Notes: generated by a model from the sequence alone, not told the origin. Numbered from the stretch's first letter, positions 12,786 through 23,520 are shown. The stretch is 64,000 nucleotides of DNA from Boesenbergia rotunda (GCA_024364735.1 JAGFNQ010002302.1:156444-220443), one strand, 5' to 3'. Made by a program: numbers and translations.

Positions 12786-13999
12786 CTATTATATTACAAC
12801 GACTATATTCTAATGGCTAGTTTGCAATGGTTATATTAATTGACAGAAATTATAAATGAATTTTAAAAAGTAAAATAATAGAAAATTACATTAATTAAAA
12901 AGGACAATGATTCAAAATTATATTAATTGAAAAGTATAATAATTGAAAATTACAATAAATAAAAATTACATATTCCATCCCCTCCTAATCTCTTGACATA
13001 TAGATGTTAATGGATGATAAGTTGCTCCTGTGTCATTTACGAAGTGTCTTTCGAAAGGATTGCATATTCCTTTAAATGAATTTTGGCTAAGACAACCTTT
13101 GCTTTCATTTCAGCAGCTTTTGCTTTTATCTCATCAATTTCGAGTTATTTTTGTTTCATTCCAACTTCGATCATTTTTATGCTTGTATATTCAATAAACT
13201 TTGCAAATATATTATCCAAATTTGTTGTCATACCTTCAATGTCTGATTTTATGTTGCCTTTTCTTTTTCTTTTTGTTGTGTTTTGACCCATTGGATGAGT
13301 TTCTTCTAACTTTAGGTTGACATATAGATTAACATCTTGGTTAGATGAGGTGTTGCTTTCTCCCAACTCCGAGGTTCTTGCCTTCTTCGTGCCAACAAGG
13401 TGATCATCGGACTGTGAAGTAAACATTGAACGGTCTTTTACGATTCTCCATACATGCTCGAGATTAAAGGCAATGTCGTTATTTTCTTTACGATATTTTT
13501 CATACGCAAACAATAATATATCCTATCACTGTGACCGCTACGATATGCACTATAAACGCTATTATAATTTACGTTGTAGTGATATACTTTTTCTTTAATG
13601 ATATTGTGCCAGTGCGATCGTATGATACTTATATTTTTTTAGGTGTACTTTGAGGATGATTCTCATTGTAGTAGCTAGCAACACGACTTCAGAAAACATC
13701 CATCTTCTGATCATTGCCGATAATTGGATCATCGCTGATAGTGACAAACGATCTGGCCAAAACCTCGTATTCAACCTTACTCCATATTGATCATTTTTTT
13801 CTACCTGCAGTGCCAGAATCCGCCTTTTCTAAATCAACAACTTCAACTGGGGATTCACAGTTGGACACTTAAGTCTCTAGAACAAAAGGCAGAGTAAATG
13901 GATCACTTTCCATCGGATAATTTTATGAATATTGATTATCACTACTAGAATTTTTGCATTCAACAACACATAATCGATAACGGTTTTTTGATAAAGTGT

Positions 14000-14215
14000 T
14001 GTCTTATGTCAATTTAACAACAATTTTAGTATTAACCGTTGTTGTTGTTGGCCTGTATACGTAAAAAGACAACAGTAATAACAAAATGTTGTCGTATGTA
14101 TACTCAACGACAACAGTTATAAAATAACTGTTGTCTATAGGCGGGATTTACAACAACTGATGTGATAAACTGTTGTCTATTATGACAATAGACAACAGTT
14201 ATATTAAACTGTTGT
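14000..14215. repeat. left subterminal repeat array of CACTA 1
   Basis: Several copies of the 10-bp motif ACAACAGTTA and its complement TAACTGTTGT occur as inverted pairs. In En/Spm-type elements such subterminal motifs bind the TNPA-like protein that pairs the two ends. Confidence 0.85.
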
Positions 14216-14289
14216 TGTTGTATTGTTGTGCTGTTCAAGCAATAAACAAAATCAACGGTGGATATCAAACTGCAAAAAACAACGAACTA

Positions 14290-14760
14290 TTGAATCCTCA
14301 TTCTCTTATTTTTCGATCCTTAATCATCTTTTTTCTCGTCGCACAAACCCCTAATCTTTTCTCTTCCTCGCCCGCCAACCACCCAAACCCCCGACCATTT
14401 CCGCTTCTCTCACACAAACCCCTCGCAGCCACGAGTTGACGCCTCTCCCCCTTCTTTATCGCCCGAGTCCAAGGAAGCCTCGAGAGCGGCGCTTCCTTTC
14501 ACCCTCGCGAGGTGAGCCCCGACTCCTCTCGCTCTCTTCTTCTTCATCGCGCAAGCAAGGAGGCGACACCTCCTCACTTACCTTTTCTTCTTCCTCGATC
14601 GCGTGCCCTAGCTACTGACGCCCAGGCAAGCAGTACCCTGCGTCAACACTACCGCATCTTCATCGCTAGCTACGACAGGCGAATTGCTCCTTCCCGACTG
14701 AGTAGGGCAAGATGGTAATGATCGAGTAGGGCAAGATGAAGTCATTGTTTCTGGTAGGAT
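14290..14760 (+). other. GC-rich block inside CACTA 1, possible captured 5' exon
   Basis: A C- and T-rich segment with short open frames (14436-14618, 14512-14718) and a donor-like GCGAG/GTGAGC near 14510 looks like the leader and first intron of a plant gene. It might be the 5' part of the captured SPF30 gene or another gene; no protein family was recognised. The following 14760-15400 has open frames without known domains. Confidence 0.35.
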
Positions 14761-16154
14761 ATTTTTGCCTCTAGACACCGAAAAATGTGATTTTGATTTA
14801 TGTGCCTCGGATTTCGGTGGATCCTGTTTGTTAGGTTTTATTATATTGAAGAAGGCTTTCTGCTTCATTTTCTAGGGTTTCTTGATGTATTTTGTCCCAG
14901 ATTTTTACGTACCAAGATTCTACTGATGGATTGGAGAGAAAAAGAATGTACACACTGGAAAATCCTTGATTTGTAGCCCTTTGTCGTCTTTTGATGCACT
15001 CAAACGCACTCAGATTTGCATTATAAAGTGGTGAACGCAATTGGAATGATAAAGGGTGTCTGGAGTTATTTGTTGCTCAATAGATATAGTCACATTAGTG
15101 AAGGAACCTAGTGTATAAGGTTCTTGAAAACGAGGGAAATTGGAAAGTGTGAAGTTCAGAGAGGAAATTTCTACAAGTCTAGGTTCCGCTTTAGCAATCA
15201 AGCCTTTCGCAAGTGTAAATATAATTGCATTAGAATATACGGTAAAGCCTTACTGTTCATATTTCCCCAATTTATGAGCACTTCTATCTTTTATTTTATT
15301 CTAATCTGGTTCGATATTTTTTTGGCAAATTTTCTCTTGAATTTGCAAGTTTTGCACTGTTGACTGATACAATGATATCAAAACCTTCTTTTGGTACTTA
15401 AAACATTAAGGGAGCGCTTGGTATATATTCGGTAATGAGAATGATAATGGGTTTTCATTGAGGGGTTAATGGCAATGGGAATGATTACTGGATTGATAGT
15501 GCTTGGTATAGATACTGGAATGGGTATAATTACCATTGATGCTACTTGGTATGAATAAGAAAGTAATGGGAATCAGAAAAAATTTACAATTTTACCCTTA
15601 CTAATTAAATACATGAAAAAACTATTGAATAGTTTTTTTGGATATTTTAAATATTTTTTATATTTTTGGATATTTTGGATTAATATTTTTGAATAGCCCT
15701 TCCCATTAACATTTTGAATGTTTTTTATATATTTTTTTTCTATCATTGTAACTTATTCCATAAAATGAAGTATTTTGGACTGCGAGGCTTCCATCATTTT
15801 GAACCAACTCTAGCATCTACAAGTTGTCAAGCTCCTGATACAAAGCAGAAAAAAAATCAAGACATGGGCTTTTGAGATGAGTGACAATTTTTTACATGTT
15901 TATTAGATGCAAATTGAACCATAGAAAACATCAAGACATGGATCAGAAGAAATGTATTTGTATCAACCTCTATATTTCTCCACTTTAGGGTTGCTACATG
16001 AATCTTTTTTGCACGAACGCAAAAGTATAGTATATTTCAAAAAAGAAAAAATGTATATCATATGCCTCTTCTCATCATCCCAGTACAAATCCAAGCAAGG
16101 ACTGATGCGAAAGGGGAGCCTCTAGGATGCGCTGCTGGGACGTCGGTGCCCGAA

Positions 16155-16352
16155 GATGATGGATTGGGCGAGGCGGTTTGCTGTGGTGCTCGACGTCGTC
16201 CGTGGCCTCCACTTCCTCCACGCCGCTTGCGATCTGCCGGTGATTCATGGCGACATCAAGTACATCTTCCTCGACGACGGGCTCCCGGTGATTCATGGCG
16301 ACATCAAGTACATCCTCCTCGACGACGGGCTCGCCGCCAAGATAGCCAACAT
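16155..16352 (+). pseudogene. receptor-like kinase fragment, copy 1 (internally duplicated)
   Basis: The frame starting at 16156 reads MMDWARRFAVVLDVVRGLHF and on to the kinase catalytic loop VIHGDIK. The 42-base segment coding for VIHGDIKYI.LDDGL is then repeated in tandem (16239-16280 and 16287-16328). The second copy runs into a corrupted DFG region (IANIL). It matches copy 2 at 17630-17765 closely up to that point. The loop reads YI where copy 2 has PSN, so the conserved metal-binding Asn is lost. It is a captured fragment with no complete kinase fold. Confidence 0.85.
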
Positions 16353-16438
16353 CCTCAGTCAACTGAACAACACAAACAGCGGCAAAATCATGACTCTTTC
16401 AGTTAAATGGATGGTATTTCTTGGAAGATTGCATCTTT

Positions 16439-17217
16439 ATCATTAATAGCAACACAGATGCATACCATATTTCTTTCATCTGATACATGAAAGCAAGATA
16501 TGCAATGACTCTTTCAGTTAAATTCACAACACAACATAAATCAAAAGATAAAACAGTTTTGATCATATGATGAGATGTATGAAGTACCTTTACACTCGTA
16601 TCCATTGCCATGAAATCCACTTGGACACTCGCAACTAATCAAATCTCTATCCTGCATTGATAAGGAGGAAGCAAGATGGAGCTATGGAAGGGAAGTGGAA
16701 ATGTAAATGGCATGAAGTGGTTTGATGCAATTGCACAAAGTCATTTGAAAATCGACTGACTTGGCAAGCTGAGAATGTTCGTCCATCCTTCGTGTCTGAC
16801 CAGCAACCTCCGCTGTCAATTGCACATCTCCCTGAACCCACAGCTGCAAACCAACGAGACTTAGGAACTCATAGCAATAGGAGTCGAGAGAAACTACCGG
16901 CTTTAAAACAAATTAACCAAAACTTTGATGCATCATGGTTTAGCTATAAAACGAACCTAAACTTAGGAATTTTGAGAGAAAATACTTGTGCAAGAGTTAT
17001 AATCATTCCCTCTTAACTGAACATTGTTTACTACAGGGCATTCGCAAATCCTACCCCTGAAAGTATCCTGCATAAGAACAATATGTTGTTGTCTCTTGAG
17101 AATCTCTCTTTTGTAGAATTTTAAAGACAATATAAGGAAGAACATATAGATCTAGTATAGACTAGGTAAACATTACTTTCATTAATAGCAACACAGATGC
17201 ATACCATATTTCTTTCA
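16439..17217. repeat. 38-bp direct repeat bracketing the VSR fragment
   Basis: The sequence beginning CATTAATAGCAACACAGATG occurs at about 16440-16477 and again at about 17180-17217, each next to a different captured segment. A shorter pair, ATGACTCTTTCAGTTAAAT, occurs at about 16390 and 16505. The second 38-mer lies directly at the edge of the MUTYH exon. These look like junction scars of template switching during capture. Confidence 0.8.
16588..17068 (-). pseudogene. captured vacuolar sorting receptor (VSR) fragment, three exons
   Basis: On the minus strand three exons with flanking AG/GT sites are seen in gene order. The first, 17068 to about 16992, reads DTFRGRICECPVVNNVQLRG. The second, about 16845 to 16769, reads GSGRCAIDSGGCWSDTKDG then RTFSACQ. 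The third, about 16653 to 16590, reads DRDLISCECPSGFHGNGYEC. These are the Cys-rich stretches around the EGF repeats of plant VSRs, type I membrane receptors that carry proteins with vacuolar signals from Golgi to prevacuole. The ligand-binding, transmembrane and cytoplasmic parts are missing. Introns are retained, so capture was from genomic DNA. Confidence 0.85.
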
Positions 17218-17218
17218 C

Positions 17219-17553
17219 CTTTCACCGTGGCTGATTTCTTTGGGTTGGCAGTAATAGCCTTCAGCCTACTGATCACCCTAACAACATGCCCATCAACAAC
17301 AGGCACTGCCTGGAAAGATTTACCAATGAACTGGAGCATTACATAAACAGTATACATAACGATATTCCCCAGTCAATTATATTCACCAGTGAAAGAAGAA
17401 AGAGATCAAAAGGTCAGATAAAGTCTACCTCCTACCTCATTGAAAGCTATAGAAGCAATGGCTCCAGCAGTGTAATCTCCAATTCCTTGAACCTTGAGGA
17501 GTTCAGCAGCTGTTTGCGGAAACGCTCCTTCTTGAACGATAGATTTAGCTCCC
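17219..17553 (-). pseudogene. captured MUTYH (adenine DNA glycosylase) fragment, two exons
   Basis: The minus-strand exon 17553-17436 reads GAKSIVQEGAFPQTAAELLK, then the helix-hairpin-helix VQGIGDYTAGAIASIAFNE, ending at a GT donor. The exon 17309-17220 follows a TTCCAG acceptor and reads AVPVVDGHVVRVISRLKAIT then ANPKKSATVK. This is the HhH-GPD core of MutY-type glycosylases, which remove adenine opposite 8-oxoguanine; the Asp in VPVVDG is the catalytic residue of the family. The iron-sulfur cluster region and both ends of the protein are absent, so no enzyme is made. The intron is retained. Confidence 0.88.
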
Positions 17554-17609
17554 TAATTCAACAAGAATATCCCATTCAAGTTCTTTGAGTACGATCATAA
17601 AAATTAGAA

Positions 17610-18137
17610 ATGGAGATGAAATGGAACAATCTGTTTGCTGTGGTGCTCGACGTCGTCCACGGCCTCCCCTTCCTCCATGCCGCTTGCAATCCGTCGGTGA
17701 TTCATGGCGACATCAAGCCCAGCAACATCCTCCTCGACGACGGGCTCGCCGCCAAGATAGCCGACTTCGGCCTCGCGCGCCTCCATCACGTTCCCCTCTC
17801 CGCCTCCGAGGACGAAACCCTAGGCGTCGCGGAAGCTCTTCTAGATAGCGCCAGCATCGACGATGAGATGGACGAGGCGATTCCCGGAAGAGAGGAGGGC
17901 AACCGCAAGAAGAAAATTGGGGCTTTTCCGGGAAAAGACCGGTGGCGGAAGCAGAGGTCGAAATCTGTGTCATGTGACCTTGCCGAGGACTATTTGACAG
18001 AGTGGATTCAATCGGAGACCAAGAAGGAAGCTCCGACATGGGAGAGTAGAACGAGCAGCAGCACGCCGAGCCGGAGGGGCACCCTCTGCTATCTCGCCCC
18101 GGAGCACACTGGCAGCAGCGGGGTGCTAACGGAATGA
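17610..18137 (+). pseudogene. receptor-like kinase fragment, copy 2
   Basis: An open frame of 175 codons covers the middle of a Ser/Thr kinase domain. It has VIHGDIKPSNILLD (catalytic HGD at residues 32-34, Asn39) and DFGLAR (residues 52-57). A long acidic/basic insert (about 60-150) with KDRWRKQRSKS and AEDYLTEWIQ follows, then GTLCYLAPEH of the activation-segment end. The long insert between DFG and APE is characteristic of the plant At2g45590/At4g25390-type receptor-like kinases. The N-lobe with the ATP-binding Gly-loop and Lys, and the C-lobe after APE, are missing. The first eight or so residues are foreign to the family. It is a captured fragment and not a working kinase, though it could be expressed. 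Confidence 0.85.
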
Positions 18138-19120
18138 GGTGAGACGACGCAATGGGGAGGGGGAGTCGACGCGTCGCGGGGGCTTTACTGTCTGCGAAAA
18201 AAAACTAACGAAGGGGAGGAATGGGTTTGGTGATAACCGAGGGGTGAGTATGTTATCAAATTAAGGGTATCAAAATCATAAATTGATTCCGATTCCCATC
18301 TACCAAGCATCAGGTATGGGAATGAATCAGATTTCATTCCCATCCCAGCCTCTTAAACCCACCTACCAAGCGCCCCCTAATTATCAAGATGTGTTTATGC
18401 CACTATGAGAGCCTAGTACTATGGAAGACCCAATGCATATTCTACAACCTATCTTGCATCGATTCAGAATAGGAACACGCATAATGTATATATTTAAGGT
18501 GCTGCATCTGCTTAACTGAGCAACACTTGTTGTTTCTGATGATTTTCACTTTTCAATGCATATAGAATGCTACATAAGTTGATGAAATGAAATCAAATGT
18601 TCTATTTCCTGAAGCATATAGCTCTAAGAGAAGCACTTTGCTTTGTTTTATTGGCTGTTATAATTTGGAATCATGGAAATCAATTGAGGTCCTGCAATTG
18701 CTATGAATGCTGACATTGAATGTTTAATTGGTCTATTAACTATTTAGGGGTTTTGTGATGTGGCAGTTTCTTCCTCTTTTTCTGTTAGTCTTCAAATTTA
18801 TTAAATAGTTGGGGATTTGCTTGGTTATTGCAGTGAGTTCGCTTTATATTGTTTCTTTCATTCTGCTTTAAAGTATACATTTGCCTTTCTGGGTCACAGT
18901 GGATTATTCTTCTCTTGCTTCTTTTCCTTAAATGCTTAATTTTCTATACTTGGCCCCTTTCTCCTTCTTATCTTCCTTAGATGCTTAATGTTCTACAATT
19001 ACTTTTTGGCTCCTTTGTATGCATGATGTGCTTGTTTGTCCTATCATTTACTTTATTTTCTTCAAGCATATTTGTGATTCATGTTATTCATACTAATCAC
19101 TATTTATTTCATTGTTTCAG

Positions 19121-20228
19121 ATTCGAAAACTATCGGCTGATGATCCGGGAAACTCTGAATATGAAGATATGGAGAAGGAGCTTGAAGAGGTGAGCTCCAC
19201 TGAAGCTTGATAATAAAATGAAGGCATCTTATCCGTGGTTCATGATGGATGGCATGCTATTGTCTGCTTATGATGCTATGTTTAGTCATTGTGATTCTTA
19301 ATCCTAGTATCATTATCATATAGCTAATTGAATATAGTAATTGTATTACAATTTCTTGCATCTTTTGCCATGTGTTCTTTCTCAAGGTTCCATGAGATAC
19401 TACAAGGATGATAGCATGTTCTTGGTTGCATGGTGTTCAAGGTTTCATTGAGAATTTTAGATTCTCTCAACACCTTGAAAGGTGAGAAGGGTTATTTGAT
19501 TAAAATAGCTCTTGTTTGAAGAATCAGGAGCTATGGGCAATCATGACCTGAGAAGCAAAAGCTATATGTAAAAAATTGCCTTGATACATCATATTTTTAT
19601 GTTGGTTCTTTGCAGAGTTTCTCTTTCGTGACAACAGATGTCTTGTCTGGTGCCTGCTTAAATCTCCTGATTTCGCATGATCATGTTGCTATTCTAAGTT
19701 TGGAGTTTTAGTTCTTAATTTGTATTGTGCCACTGACAGATTCATGCTTTTGTTGACTGAAGATAAATTACTTTGGAAAATGCAGGTTATTGCTTTGACA
19801 GAGGAGCTTCTGACAACTGCAAAGCCAACAGATGCACGATAGCATGACACTGATGCATCTTCCAGTGGCCATTTTGGTGGAACATCTCATTCCAAGGTAG
19901 CGAATTCCTTCCTAATGGCTCCCTAACTACATCATATTGATTTGTTAGAGCCTAATCCTAAAGCTGGTTCATGCTAAATATATCTGAAAACATGATCATT
20001 GATATTTTCCATTATTTTCTTACACGCGGACATGAGTTTTTCCCCTTGTATATTTGTTTAAAAAATTTTAATTGTGTGTTACATTTGTGAATTTTTTGTT
20101 TATCCTGCTGTTTTATTCTTTTCTAAATGGGCTTCTTATTTCTAGGCATCATTTGAACATTCTCAACCACACAAAAGTTTTACTGTTGGTACCAAAGTTC
20201 AAGCAGTTTGGAGTGAAGATGGGGAATG
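19121..20228 (+). pseudogene. captured SPF30/SMNDC1-type splicing factor fragment, three exons
   Basis: Exon 19121-19189 reads IRKLSADDPGNSEYEDMEKE then LEE. Exon 19786-19896 reads VIALTEELLTTAKPTDAR, then a TAG stop at 19840-19842 where Gln is expected, then HDTDASSSGHFGG. Exon 20146-20228 ends in the start of a Tudor domain (FTVGTKVQAVWSEDGEW). All are bordered by AG/GT sites. The family (survival-motor-neuron-related splicing factor 30) binds Sm proteins through the Tudor domain and is needed for tri-snRNP joining. The N-terminal exon, most of the Tudor fold and the C-terminus are absent. Retained introns show capture from genomic DNA by CACTA 1. Confidence 0.85.
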
Positions 20229-20479
20229 GTAAGTATGTTATGATATATACAATTTGGTTATTATGTAATTTGGGTCAGAAGATACTTTAGTGGTTTCGTC
20301 TGTAGAAAGGTTTTTGGACAGAAGATACTTTTGTGGTTTCGTCTGTAGAAAGGTTGTGGTGGATGTTTATTGTAAATATGTTGATGATGTTTGATATATA
20401 TAGTTTTTGTTTCGAGGTTAAATTATTGCCTTTTAATTGAAAATATAATAGAAATATCTTTGTTGTCAAATTGGTATGA

Positions 20480-20830
20480 AACTGTTGTGGAACAGTACAA
20501 ACGACAACAGTTAAACACCGTTGTTAAAACTCATCTAAACGACAACAGTGAAAACCCTAAACGACAACAGTGATAAACTGTTGTTATTGATATACGACAA
20601 CGGTTATAAAACTGTTGTCGAATATAATAAAAGACAACAGTGAAAAACTATTGTCAAAATGTTGTCGAATGTGATATACGACAACAGTCAAAAACTGTTG
20701 TCAAACTGTTGTCGTAGACCAAACGACAATAGTGATTCACTGTTGTCGTAGACCCCCCCTTTAACAACATGGCCTTTAACAACAGTGGTATTTGGCATAC
20801 GACAACAGTGATTCACTGTTGTTGAATGCA
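20480..20830. repeat. right subterminal repeat array of CACTA 1
   Basis: More than a dozen copies of CGACAACAGT and the inverse ACTGTTGTCG occur as head-to-head pairs, for example near 20520-20580 and 20640-20720. They match the left array and are denser, as is usual on one side of CACTA elements. Confidence 0.88.
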
Positions 20831-21211
20831 TTTTTTCTAGTAGTGTATATCGATAATTTGGTGGATATAAACCATAAGGGTTATTTGGTGGGTATAGATT
20901 ATCTGGATAATTTGGTGGATATGGGAAATATGGATAATTTTGTGAAGTTTGGGAATTTTGGGAGGAAGTATTTCTAAAAAATTTCTAAAAAAACCATGAT
21001 TATTTTCATATATTTCGAAAGAAAATAGCATAGAGGAGATTTTTAGAGGAAGAGAGGGAGGTGCTTGAAGATTGAAATGAGAGTAATTGGGAGGAAGATG
21101 TTTGAAGATTGAAATAAGAGTTGTAAGGAGATGAGTATTTATAAATGAAATTTTAATTTCTTTTATTAAAATAGTCGTTTGTGACCATTTGATTACCATT
21201 GTGGGCATTTA

Positions 21212-21543
21212 CAAGCTGATTAGGTAACCGTTGCCGATCACTAATCGATTACGACTGCCCCAATCGATTAAAGATATCTCCAATCGCAACCCCCCAATCG
21301 AATAGGGACAATTAATTGAAGTGCCCCGAATCGATTAGGGGCATCCCTAATCTATTCCCTAATCGATTGGGGACCAAATCGATTAGGAGCATCCCCAATC
21401 GATTGGGGATGTCATGTCATCTCGCCTTTTTATCGATGAACGTGTTCAAATATCTGAATGCGTTCATCGCGGCAACCCTTTAATGTATGCCTTCGCCACA
21501 ATGGGATTAATGGACACGACTCATGGAATCTATTTATGCTTAC
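21212..21543. repeat. array of AATCGATT palindromes
   Basis: From 21238 to 21410 the palindrome AATCGATT and one-base variants recur about nine times, often as CCCCAATCGATTGGGG. The following DNA to 21543 has no recognised feature. It resembles the palindrome arrays of the LTR elements further right and may be a truncated LTR of another family. Confidence 0.6.
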
Positions 21544-22484
21544 TAGCCCCTGAGGCTATGGTATAACGGAATGACGACTAGTAGTCTTCCAAATATCCAT
21601 GGTTCAATCTCAAACTACGATAAATTTTACAAGAAGTTTTCCTCTAAATGGTGTTGGTGCTTCGATGGCTAGAGAGGGGGGGGGGTTAATGTAGCCAGAC
21701 ACTCAAATAAGCCCCTCTTCTTGGAACTTTCTTTCTGTGATCAAAGTTAGCAGCGGAAACAAAATACAACAGAAAGAACAAAGCAGAGAAAGGAATCAAA
21801 CCGACGCTAACACAACGATGTACAAGGTTCGGGGATAACTTGCCCCTACTCCTTGGCGTGCCCGTAAGGTGGGCGATCCCTTGATCGTCGGCAGGTCAAG
21901 TCCCGGTGAACACCGAATAAACTGAAGCCTCATTCTCGGTGGAGAAACCTCTCCACAAGCTGTCTCACAGATTGATACAAGTTAAGCTCACGAGACACTC
22001 GAGAAGAGAACCTCACAAGAATGTAGTAAGAACACTTAAGCACAAAGCAACAGAGAGCTCTCGACACAGCCCAGCCAAACTCCTCAAGTTTCTGTCTGTT
22101 CGCTTCTTCCGCTCCTCTGCTTCCAGCTTTGTCTTAAGCTTCTCCTCCCATCACCAGACTCTCCATCAACAAACACTGAGCCACAGCCTGGCCCCCTGAC
22201 TCCTTGAGCACTCAGTCCACTGAAGACCCTCTCAGTTGAGCCTCCGTCAGTTGCCAGCCGCACGCTAGAAGCCGTTGAGACCTGAGAAGAGAAAACATCC
22301 AAACCTGACGTGAAGAAAGTCTCCAGTTGACCCTCTACCTTTGTTTGGGTCATCTTCCATTACCTGTAAACTCATCAGACGCTTAGCAAAGCATATCACA
22401 AGGAAATCACAGTGTATCAGAAAAAGGGCAGAGAAAACAGACGCGATCAGAGCGTCTGACAGCGATTTTGAATTAAAGTTCAGG

Positions 22485-23520
22485 CTACTGATCGGTCACC
22501 AGACCGATCAGAGAGGACCCTGATCGGTCACCAGACCGATCAGGGTTAGCCCGGACCGATCAGGCTCCAGCCTGATCGGTCCACAGTGAGAAACTGGAAA
22601 TCGCGACTTCTCGTGATCGATCCCAAGTCGTTGATCGGTCACCAGACCGATCCACCCCTTTTCTAAGGATTTCTCTAGCTTCGCAGGCCGAACTTACTGA
22701 TCGGTCACGAGACCGATCAGGTTGTGGCCTGATCGGTCTGGGGACCGATCAGGACACTTCCTGACCGATCAGGTTGAAGCCTGATCGGTTATAATGGGAA
22801 ACTCACGATATTTGATCGTTCACCAGAACGACCTGAAGGTCTCCCTGATCGGTCACCAGACCGATCAGGAGTCGAACAGAAGTCACACAATGTCTCTGTT
22901 CGCTCCCTGATCGGTCACCAAACCGATCAGACTTCACTGGATCGGTCACCAGATCGATCCACGAAGGAAGTTCGTGCCAACTTCCCTGATCGGTCACCAG
23001 ACCGATCCAGCCAAAGCCAATCCCACCCTAAGTCCACAGTGAGAAACTAGAAATCGCGACTTCTCGTGATCGATCACCAGATCGATCCCAAGTCATGGAT
23101 CGGTCACCAGACCGATCCACCCCTTTTCTGAGGATTTCTCCAGCTTCGCAGGCCGAACTTACTGATCGGTCACCAGACCGATCAGGTTGTGGCCTGATCG
23201 GTCTGGGGACCGATCAGGACACTTCCTAACCGATCAGGTTGAAGCCTGATCGGTCTGGTGACCGATCAGGAGCCGAACACAAAAGCTTCTGTTCTCTCCC
23301 TGATCGGTCACCAGACTGATCAGGAGCCGAACACAAAAGCTTCTGTTCTCTCCCTGATCGGTCACCAGACCGATCAGGAGCCGAACAGAAGTCACACAAT
23401 GTCTCTGTTCGCTCCCTGATCGGTCACCAGACCGATCAGACTTCACTGGATCGGTCACCAGACCGATCCACGAAGGAAGTTCGTGCCAACTTCCCTGATC
23501 GGTCACCAGACCGATCCAGC
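22485..23520. repeat. GATCGGTC..GACCGATC hairpin array in solo LTR C
   Basis: The unit CTGATCGGTC-ACCA-GACCGATCAG, an inverted repeat with a 4-nt loop, and variants (loop TGGGG, one arm only) occur about 20 times, separated by 15-40 nt spacers. Two larger blocks are themselves duplicated: 22560-23030 resembles 23030-23530, sharing the stretch around TCCACCCCTTTTCT. Confidence 0.9.

Larger units (their letters stand above)
15407..18380 (+). mobile_element. gene-capturing Harbinger-type element (three host genes)
   Basis: The body is 15410-18377. The ends GGGAGCGCTTGGTA and (reverse complement) GGGGGCGCTTGGTA form the terminal inverted repeat, and TAA flanks both sides (15407-15409, 18378-18380). 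Subterminal stretches rich in GGGAATGAAAT-type words and an AGACAGTAAAGCCCCCGC block at 18170-18200 (minus) are shared with the element at 24309, which carries a Harbinger-type ORF1. This one encodes no transposition protein. It holds exon fragments of a receptor-like kinase (+, twice), a vacuolar sorting receptor (-) and MUTYH (-). It sits inside CACTA 1. Confidence 0.85.
13937..20848 (+). mobile_element. non-autonomous CACTA transposon 1 with captured SPF30 gene fragment
   Basis: The body is 13940-20845. The left end is CACTACTAGAATTTTTGCAT and the right end is its near-perfect inverse (reverse complement CACTACTAGAAAAAATGCAT). TAT lies on both sides (13937-13939, 20846-20848), the 3-bp duplication expected of CACTA elements. 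Both subterminal regions are packed with direct and inverted copies of GACAACAGT / ACTGTTGTC. No transposase is encoded, so it needs one in trans. Contents from left: a GC-rich block (14290-14760), a nested Harbinger-type element (15410-18377) and exons of a splicing-factor gene (19121-20228). Confidence 0.93.
13145..21031 (-). pseudogene. Harbinger ORF1 (Myb/SANT, NAM-associated) pseudogene, split by CACTA insertion
   Basis: The 5' part lies right of the CACTA element (21031 to 20846): a start region (ENNHGF), then in a shifted frame a Pro/Asn/Tyr-rich tract (QNYPYFPYPPNYP, YPPNNPYGLYPPNY) typical of this ORF1. The reading continues left of the CACTA element from 13939. A Myb/SANT-like segment has WSKVEYEVLARSFVTISDDP and VASYYNENHPQ, broken by stops. 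Then follow FAYEKYRKENN and HVWRIVKDR, a linker, a basic block and a C-terminal coiled segment ending at 13145. ORF1 binds DNA and works with the transposase. The tract YPPNY is interrupted exactly at the TAT duplication of the CACTA element. Confidence 0.82.
11207..21211 (-). mobile_element. decayed PIF/Harbinger DNA transposon, split by a CACTA element
   Basis: The proposed body is 11210-21208 with TTA at 11207-11209 and 21209-21211. The left end is GGACATCCATAATTG; the right end is degenerate (CCATTGTGGGCAT, reverse complement ATGCCCACAATGG), so the inverted repeat is imperfect. Identity is secured by its two minus-strand genes: ORF1 (Myb-like, NAM-associated) on the right and the DDE transposase on the left. 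The first gene has a plausible promoter on the minus strand (TTTATAAATACTC near 21145). Removing the CACTA element at 13940-20845 reduces it to about 3.1 kb. Confidence 0.7.

Noticed and set aside
17610..18137. functional receptor-like kinase gene
   Set aside because: No Gly-loop, no ATP-binding Lys and no C-lobe after APE; it lies inside a transposon with other gene fragments.
22485..23520. CRISPR-like array of repeats and spacers
   Set aside because: Plant nuclear DNA, repeats of uneven length and spacing, spacers themselves duplicated, located in an LTR with target duplications.
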